DNA from: Gemmatimonadota bacterium
GTDB lineage: Bacteria; Gemmatimonadota; Gemmatimonadetes; Gemmatimonadales; GWC2-71-9
Assembly: GCA_022562295.1 (NCBI GenBank)
Contig: JADFPO010000018.1
Span: forward strand, 1-44,971
Direction of reading: 5' to 3'
DNA: 44,971 nt
Shown: positions 40,271 to 44,971 of the stretch, in pieces
Layout of the letters: every line of letters begins with the position of its first letter
Position numbering within the stretch: the stretch's first letter is position 1
The notes under the pieces: generated by a model
The model's input: the letters and a program-made list of their open reading frames with translations, nothing else
Database searches by the model: none
What the model was told of the DNA's origin: nothing
Position numbers and translations under genes: made by a program

Positions 40271-41418
40271 CGGCCATCCTGTTTCGGGCTTTGTGGTTGG
40301 TGACGGGTGCGCTCGCGGTCGGCGGGCCGCTGGCCGCCCAAACGATCGCGCAACGTGTGGGAGAAGTGCGCGATGGCCGCGTGCGCATGAGTTTCGCCGC
40401 GCGGGAAGGCGTGTGCGGTTGGGGCGAAGGCGGGCGCACCGTCAACCATCGGTGGCGGTCGGACGATTGGGAAAACGCCTGCGAGGGAGGGCCCGTGCGT
40501 GTGGTCATGCGTATCCAGAGCGGCGTCCCCACGGACCTCGACACCTACATCGGTGGCCGCTGGCGGACCCGCCCCGACGTGACCGATCTCGGCGACATGC
40601 CGGCCCGCGAGGCTGCCGAGTATTTGCTTGGCCTCGCCGAAGATTTCGACGACGACGTCGGGAAAGACGCCATCTTCCCGGCGGCCATGGCGGACAGCGT
40701 GACGGTGTGGCCCGATCTCGCACGCATTGCGCAAAACGACTCCCGTCCACTCGATATCCGGAAGCAGGCGGTCTTTTGGATCGGGCAGGATACGGATGAC
40801 GGTGCGGCGGATGTGCTGGGGGACATTCTCGACTCGTCATTGGAACACGAGATCCGGGAGCAGGCCATCTTCGCGCTGTCCCAACACGACAGCGATCGCT
40901 CGACCACGGTGTTACGCGATTTCGCCGCGTCGCGGCGCGAATCACGCCGGCTGCGGGAGCGGGCGATTTTCTGGTTGGGACAAGAAGGCGATGAGGACGC
41001 GGCGGAGTTTTTGCGCAACCTGTACAGGGAAACGTCCGAAAAGGATCTCAAGGAACGCATCCTCTTTTCGCTGTCTCAGATGCGCGAGGTGGGCAACGAA
41101 CAATGGTTGCTCGGTATCGCGAGCGACGCCGAGGAGTCGATGCAGCTGAGAGAGAGGGCGATCTTCTGGACCGGCCAGACGCCGAACTCGACGGCGGAAC
41201 TGGTAGATTTGTACGATCGAATGACCAACGCCTCGCTCCGCGAGCGCCTCATCTTTGCCCTCTCGCAGCAGCGGCGCGACCCGGAGGCGATGGAAAAATT
41301 GATGGATATCGCGCGCGGCGATCCGGATCGCGAGCTGCGGGGGAAGGCGATGTTTTGGCTAGGACAGTCTCGCGATCGGCGAGCAGCGGATTTCCTGGCG
41401 GATCTGATCAACCGATGA
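40267..41418 (+). CDS. Exported HEAT-repeat protein, seven-repeat member
   Basis: The 383-residue protein has signal peptide FRALWLVTGALAVGGPLAAQ. Residues 28 to about 140 are a distinct domain: IAQRVGEVRDGRVRMSFAAREGVCGWGEG, then ENACEGGPVRVVMRI and DTYIGGRWR, with two Cys (in GVCG and ACEGGP) likely to pair. The C-terminal 220 residues hold seven HEAT units that strictly alternate FWxGQ and F(A/S)LSQ (AVFWIGQ, AIFALSQ, AIFWLGQ, ILFSLSQ, AIFWTGQ, LIFALSQ, AMFWLGQ). The N-terminal domain is shared with the next gene. Stop and start overlap by four bases. Function unknown; protein binding in the periplasm is the natural inference. Confidence 0.85.
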   Translation: MTAILFRALWLVTGALAVGGPLAAQTIAQRVGEVRDGRVRMSFAAREGVCGWGEGGRTVNHRWRSDDWENACEGGPVRVVMRIQSGVPTDLDTYIGGRWRTRPDVTDLGDMPAREAAEYLLGLAEDFDDDVGKDAIFPAAMADSVTVWPDLARIAQNDSRPLDIRKQAVFWIGQDTDDGAADVLGDILDSSLEHEIREQAIFALSQHDSDRSTTVLRDFAASRRESRRLRERAIFWLGQEGDEDAAEFLRNLYRETSEKDLKERILFSLSQMREVGNEQWLLGIASDAEESMQLRERAIFWTGQTPNSTAELVDLYDRMTNASLRERLIFALSQQRRDPEAMEKLMDIARGDPDRELRGKAMFWLGQSRDRRAADFLADLINR

Positions 41419-42176
41419 CGACGACCCGCTGGAGCTGGAAGACCGCGTTGGTGGTGGTCGGGTTCGCAGCCTCAACGGGCGCGGCCCAGGCACAGACGGT
41501 CGCCGAAAGAGTGGGCGCGGCGCCAGATGGAAAAATTCGCATGACGTACGCGGCGCGACCGGGCGTTTGCGGGAACGGCCCAAATATCAACACCGGGCGT
41601 GGTGACAATGCGGATTGGGAGTGGGAATGCGAGCCCGGCCCAGTTCGAGTCGTACTTACCAAGTCAGGTGGCGAAGTCACGCGCGTGCACACCTATGTGG
41701 GTGGTGGGTGGCGTGCCGCCTCGCGCGTTGCCGACCTGGGGACGGTGTCGGCGTCGGAGGCGGCCGAGTACTTGACCGGTTTGGTACGAAGCGGAGGAGA
41801 TCGCGCGTCGCGTGATGCCGTTATGCCAGCTTCCATCGCCGACAGTGCCGTCGTGTGGCCCGCGCTAATCGATGTGGCGCGCGACGCCAACCGGCCTCGC
41901 CGGACTCGGCGCGTTGCCCTGCAGTGGGTGGGGATGGCGGCGGGAGACGTTGTCACCGACGGCCAGATGGTCGTAGACGACGCAGATCGCGAAACGCGCG
42001 AACAGGCCGTATTCGCCGTATCACAGTTGCCGAAGGATGAAGGTGTCCCTTTGCTGATCGAGGTCGCCCGTTCCCATCGCGATCCGCAAGTCCGTCGTAG
42101 GGCATTGTTCTGGTTGGGCCAATCGGGAGATGCTCGCGCCATCGACCTGTTCGAAGAGTTGCTGCGCGGTCGCTGA
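41415..42176 (+). CDS. Exported HEAT-repeat protein, three-repeat member
   Basis: The 253-residue paralog of the preceding gene has signal peptide ALVVVGFAASTGAAQAQ and the same N-terminal domain: VAERVGAAPDGKIRMTYAARPGVCG, then ECEPGPVRVVL and HTYVGGGWR, with the two Cys conserved. Only about three HEAT units remain: VALQWVGM, AVFAVSQL and ALFWLGQSGDARAIDLFEELL. The first is poorly conserved. It is the last gene of the sigma-factor operon. The declining repeat number along the operon (nine, seven, three) suggests duplication followed by repeat gain or loss. Confidence 0.82.
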   Translation: MTTTRWSWKTALVVVGFAASTGAAQAQTVAERVGAAPDGKIRMTYAARPGVCGNGPNINTGRGDNADWEWECEPGPVRVVLTKSGGEVTRVHTYVGGGWRAASRVADLGTVSASEAAEYLTGLVRSGGDRASRDAVMPASIADSAVVWPALIDVARDANRPRRTRRVALQWVGMAAGDVVTDGQMVVDDADRETREQAVFAVSQLPKDEGVPLLIEVARSHRDPQVRRRALFWLGQSGDARAIDLFEELLRGR

Positions 42177-42253
42177 CCGTCGTCCACGCTTCCCTATCGA
42201 GATGCGCCGGGAGGGAGTACTTTCGCGCGTTTCGACAGGAGAGGGGGTGGTTC

Positions 42254-42685
42254 TTGAACCAGCCACCGACACAGCAGGTCACCCAACGTGCCGCCAAGAT
42301 GATGCACGCCGCACTCTTCGCGGGCGTGTTGGTGATATTCGCGTTTCTCTCCGCCATGAGACTGGTGGCCGACCCCAGCGTGACCACAGGGCTGGCCCTC
42401 ATCCTCCGCTACGCGGGCCTCGCGCAGCTCATAGTGATCGGTATCGTGATCTTTCGCATCCGAAATCGTATTCCTGCGTTCGGTGGTGGTGACGATATCG
42501 ACGGGTGGTGGGCGATGAGCGGTCGCGCGGTCGTCTTGACCTGGGTGTTGTCTGAGGCTACGGCGACGCTTGCCGGGGTCATCTGGTTCTTGACGGCCGA
42601 TCCGGCGATGCTTGTCGTCATCGTCGCCGCTTTGGTGTTGCTGTACCGGTTGCGCCCGTGGGTCTGGACCGCACCAGAGAGTTGA
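42254..42685 (+). CDS. Four-helix membrane protein of unknown function
   Basis: The 143-residue protein begins at a TTG at 42254, preceded by GAGAGGGGGTGG. Four hydrophobic segments are clear: ALFAGVLVIFAFLSAMRLV, GLAQLIVIGIVIFRI, RAVVLTWVLSEATATLAGVIWFL and AMLVVIVAALVLLYRL. A short cytoplasmic-looking loop RIRNRIPAFGGGDDIDGWW lies between helices 2 and 3. I recognise no family with certainty. It follows the HEAT operon by 77 bases and may be on the same transcript, but has its own ribosome site. Confidence 0.6.
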   Translation: MNQPPTQQVTQRAAKMMHAALFAGVLVIFAFLSAMRLVADPSVTTGLALILRYAGLAQLIVIGIVIFRIRNRIPAFGGGDDIDGWWAMSGRAVVLTWVLSEATATLAGVIWFLTADPAMLVVIVAALVLLYRLRPWVWTAPES

Positions 42686-42996
42686 TTCCTCCCCCTGTAC
42701 GGGGTTTGCCCGGATGAGGTGCGCGTCGTGGTCTAGCGGTCGTGCGGCAGGCTTCCTCGAGGCGACCGAAAATACGCGAACGGTGTGTACTGCATGAAAT
42801 TCGACACGCGGGACATGTAGCTGTCCGCGTGTCGTTCTACGTGACGGGCCTATGACTCTTGTCGTTTTCCGGCTCGCATCAAAGGTTCCATGGTGGCCGT
42901 GGCGCCATCGGGCGAACCGCGTTAACGTTGGCGTGTGGGAGAGGCTCGACCACTGGGTTGGTTCTTATGATAGACTCGAAGACGCGGCTGCCATAC
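42686..42996. other. 311-base intergenic region with one hairpin
   Basis: No convincing gene is seen between the small membrane protein and the porin-like gene. The upstream extension of the porin frame (from 42859) is not signal-like and is left out. The hairpin at 42802-42834 probably ends upstream transcription, and the porin promoter should lie between it and 42997. I could not pick a promoter with confidence. Confidence 0.5.
42802..42834. terminator. Hairpin, likely terminator-like
   Basis: CGACACGCGGGACA (42802-42815) pairs with TGTCCGCGTGTCG (42822-42834), with one bulged G and a six-base loop. TTCTAC follows, which is not a full T tract. The position suits the end of the preceding transcript. 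Confidence 0.5.
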
Positions 42997-44241
42997 ATGA
43001 ATCTCACCAAAACGCTTGGTTGTCTCTGCTTCTTTTCCGGGACCTTCTGCACGCTCGTCGAAGCGCAAGGGAACATCCGTATCAGTGGATACGGCAACAT
43101 GCACTACATGGACCACGACGGCACCGCCGACCTCGTCGGCCAGCCTCGCCTCGATGACAGCTTCTTTCAGATCCGCGAATTCTCGCTGTTCTTCGACGTC
43201 GCCATCACCGATGGCATCGTGGCGTCCACGGAAATCGAGGCCGGCAACAACGGGACGACATACACGGCCAACTATGCCTACGTCGATGTGCAGGCAACGC
43301 CCCACCTGAGCGTGCGAGCTGGGAAGATCCTGGTCCCCTTCCTGTCATATAACGAGAACAAAGCGAGCTTCCGACAGCACCTCATGAGTCAGCCGTTTAC
43401 TGCCTGGAATTTGTCACCGGTCAACGGCGTCGCCATCAATTTCAGCGGCTTCGGGTGGTCTGACGCGGGTGTCGTCGTGGACTGGAACAACGAACTGGGC
43501 GAGTGGGGGCTGTTCGACGTGAAGCTCGCGGTCATCAACGGACTGGGGTCCAACTCGAACGTTCTCGACGACAATACGGTGCAACTCGCCGCTGGCGCGA
43601 TGACACCGACGGTGCGTCCCAGAGACGGACTGATTCAGAACGAGACGGCAAACGGGTTGCGCGACAACAACAACGACAAGGCGACCGTGGTGAAGCTCAG
43701 TCTCCATCCGCTCGGGCTTCTGGCCGACGCGGGGTTCTCGTGGTATCGGGGAAAGTGGAACCCGTCCGGCACCAAGGATCTGAACATGTTCGGGGGACAT
43801 CTGAACGTTCTGCAACGGAACTGGACGCTGAAAGCCGAGTACGTCATTGCCAAGGTCGATCAAGACGCCGGAATCGATCCTGTCGCCGCCGCCGGGTTGA
43901 CGGGGCCTGCGGCCTTGAACACGAGCACGGGCGATTACAGCATGACCGCTTGGTACGTCGAAGGCTCGGTCGTTCCGGTTCGTGACAGGAACGACCGCTA
44001 TTGGAGGCTCGTGGCCCGATACGATGACGTGGATACCAACGATCAGATCGCGTTTACGCCGTTTGATCGCGGTCGGATCACGCTAGGCACGGAGTTCCAG
44101 TTTGCCGCGAATACACGCGTTCGATTCGAATGGCAACGGTCCGAGCTCGATGACTTCGCGAATGCCCCCGGACCGTACGTGGCGGCCGGTGGCGAGAAGT
44201 CAATCCAGATGGTGATGGCATCCATGATCTTTGCTTTCTGA
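42997..44241 (+). CDS. Outer-membrane porin-like beta-barrel protein
   Basis: About 414 residues from ATG 42997, with a signal peptide (LGCLCFFSGTFCTLVEAQG). ATG 42967 is an alternative. The mature protein starts with a strand IRISGYGNMHY, and alternating hydrophobic and polar strands run to the end: REFSLFFDVAITDGI, YAYVDVQATPHLSVRAGKILVPF, AGVVVDWNNEL, VVKLSLHPLGLLADAGFSWYRG, RYWRLVARYDDV, and a C-terminal MASMIFAF. The terminal Phe is typical of outer-membrane barrels recognised by the BAM complex. VRAGKILVPF and SLSPVNG-like text resembles phosphate-selective porin (OprP/O) type proteins. The solute is unknown. The next gene starts two bases after the stop. Confidence 0.75.
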   Translation: MNLTKTLGCLCFFSGTFCTLVEAQGNIRISGYGNMHYMDHDGTADLVGQPRLDDSFFQIREFSLFFDVAITDGIVASTEIEAGNNGTTYTANYAYVDVQATPHLSVRAGKILVPFLSYNENKASFRQHLMSQPFTAWNLSPVNGVAINFSGFGWSDAGVVVDWNNELGEWGLFDVKLAVINGLGSNSNVLDDNTVQLAAGAMTPTVRPRDGLIQNETANGLRDNNNDKATVVKLSLHPLGLLADAGFSWYRGKWNPSGTKDLNMFGGHLNVLQRNWTLKAEYVIAKVDQDAGIDPVAAAGLTGPAALNTSTGDYSMTAWYVEGSVVPVRDRNDRYWRLVARYDDVDTNDQIAFTPFDRGRITLGTEFQFAANTRVRFEWQRSELDDFANAPGPYVAAGGEKSIQMVMASMIFAF

Positions 44242-44243
44242 AC

Positions 44244-44846
44244 ATGCGATTCTTCGGGAGGCGTGCCTGCAATCAACCGAGACGGTTGCCTACGGGGGCG
44301 GCGAGGCGCAGTCTGTGGGTCCTGCTCAGTTGTGTGGCTGCTGCAACTCTAGTCGCCCCGCTCACGGCCCGGCAAATAGACGTGTACGTGGTCTTTGGGG
44401 GGGGTGATCGGGACGTCAGGGACGAGTTGTTAGAGGCGCTTCCAGACGGACTCTCGGTGCGATCCTACAACTCGAATCTGCTCGCTCTCGCCGATTATTC
44501 TGGCAAGCAGAAGGTGCTGTCCAAGTTGGAGACCGCGCGGGTCGTCGTGATCCTCAGCGAATCTGCGCTGGAGTATTTGCAGGGGCGCCTTGCCGGAACA
44601 GACCTCGTGATCGTAAGAAGTGTCAGCACCGCACTAACGTCCGATGGTCACACACTACACGTCTTGACGAGCGGGACCGATGTGAGTGCCCTCGGCCGCT
44701 CGCTGAACACACTTGCGGTCGGGGCGTTGGCCGACTTGGCCGATGAGGCTCGTGTGCGGACCGCCGATGTCGTGTTCATCGACGAGGGCGCGATCGGGCT
44801 GGGCCGGGGCGTCGCTCTGGTCATTCAGAGAATAATCGGAACCTGA
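44244..44846 (+). CDS. Exported protein of unknown function, substrate-binding-like
   Basis: The 200-residue protein starts at ATG 44244, just after the porin stop. The N-terminus is rich in Arg, followed by a hydrophobic segment (SLWVLLSCVAAATLVAPLTA), so it is exported or anchored. The mature part alternates strands and helices: IDVYVVFGGGDRDVRDELLEAL, ARVVVILSESALEYLQGRLAGTDLVIVRS, HVLTSGTDVSALGRSLNTLAVGALADLADEARV, then VVFIDEGAIGLG. This is the layout of a Rossmann-like half of ABC-type substrate-binding proteins, but the family is not recognised. With the porin it could form an uptake pair, or serve a downstream sensor outside the window. Confidence 0.6.
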   Translation: MRFFGRRACNQPRRLPTGAARRSLWVLLSCVAAATLVAPLTARQIDVYVVFGGGDRDVRDELLEALPDGLSVRSYNSNLLALADYSGKQKVLSKLETARVVVILSESALEYLQGRLAGTDLVIVRSVSTALTSDGHTLHVLTSGTDVSALGRSLNTLAVGALADLADEARVRTADVVFIDEGAIGLGRGVALVIQRIIGT

Positions 44847-44904
44847 CCGGCGCCCCGCGCTGGTCCCACCGGCGTCAGCACCCCTGCATCAGGGACGCCC
44901 GATC

Positions 44905-44941
44905 CCGCCGCGCCGCTGCGAGCCGCAACGCGGCGCGGTGG
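44905..44941. terminator. GC-rich hairpin at the end of the window
   Basis: CCGCCGCGCCGC (44905-44916) pairs with GCGGCGCGGTGG (44930-44941), eleven Watson-Crick pairs and one G-T, with a 13-base loop. It lies 58 bases after the last stop. There is no T tract, so factor-independent termination is uncertain. Confidence 0.45.
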
Positions 44942-44971
44942 CGCTGCAATCAACCGGTCGTTAGACCCACC

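Noticed and set aside
42729-42800. tRNA-like start GGTCTAGCGGT
   Set aside because: No T-arm GTTCGAATC-type sequence or acceptor complement follows, so a tRNA cloverleaf cannot be formed.
1-44971. CRISPR arrays, insertion sequences, prophage or integrase genes
   Set aside because: None were seen: no regularly spaced repeats and no transposase, integrase or phage structural sequence in any frame.

Overview
The window is GC-rich, densely packed bacterial chromosome from an aerobic, diderm, chemo-organotrophic organism. The gene set includes an aa3-type oxidase with a cytochrome c-fused subunit II, an Sdh1-like three-gene succinate dehydrogenase, an outer-membrane porin-like protein, secreted HEAT-repeat proteins under an ECF sigma factor, and a small bacterial microcompartment (BMC) gene set. 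The overall style (short overlaps, GTG/TTG starts, many exported lineage-specific proteins) fits Gemmatimonadota or a related phylum best. That placement is an impression from gene content, not a phylogenetic result. I saw no tRNA, rRNA, CRISPR array, insertion sequence or prophage.

Layout. 1-5 kb: the 3' part of a LIC_10091-like gene, a cupin gene joined in frame to a Lys/Arg/Ala-rich H1-like tail, a Ycf46-like protein lacking its ATPase core, a membrane protein with a degenerate GGDEF domain, and a DUF6174-type lipoprotein. 5-12 kb: NAD-malic enzyme, a Tat-exported M24 peptidase with a small membrane protein, and sdhC-sdhA-sdhB with overlapping ends. 12-16.5 kb: a minus-strand run thrC, nitrilase-family amidase, M20 deacylase, hutF-like deiminase. 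16.5-23.7 kb: purine permease, esterase, greA, proline dehydrogenase, MscS-type channel, class IV aminotransferase, DUF4097 protein. 23.8-27.7 kb: coxB-coxA-coxC-coxD, closed by a perfect 18-bp bidirectional terminator facing an HtrA protease gene, with dnaK beyond it.

The most distinctive region is 31.5-37.4 kb: rhomboid protease, two EutN/CcmL-type BMC vertex proteins, deoxyribose-phosphate aldolase with an encapsulation-peptide-like N-terminal helix, a small beta-grasp-like protein, adenosine deaminase, a concentrative nucleoside transporter and purine nucleoside phosphorylase. Read together they describe purine (deoxy)nucleoside uptake, deamination, phosphorolysis and aldol cleavage to acetaldehyde plus glyceraldehyde-3-phosphate, with the aldehyde-forming step probably shell-associated. 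No BMC hexamer or trimer gene, aldehyde dehydrogenase or phosphopentomutase gene is present here, so the rest must lie elsewhere or the vertex proteins work without a standard shell.

Immediately downstream (37.5-42.2 kb) is a second unusual unit: ECF sigma factor, membrane-anchored anti-sigma-like protein and three exported HEAT-repeat proteins, all with 4-base or shorter overlaps. The HEAT repeats alternate between two sequence types, FWLGQ and FALSQ, and decline in number from about nine to seven to three. The window ends with a small membrane protein, a beta-barrel porin-like protein and an exported protein of unknown function.

A scattered feature is a set of short low-complexity palindromes or word repeats with different sequences but a similar design (about 1.76, 2.55, 32.96 and 36.49 kb). 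One of them lies inside the coding sequence of deoC and encodes the linker of its putative targeting peptide.
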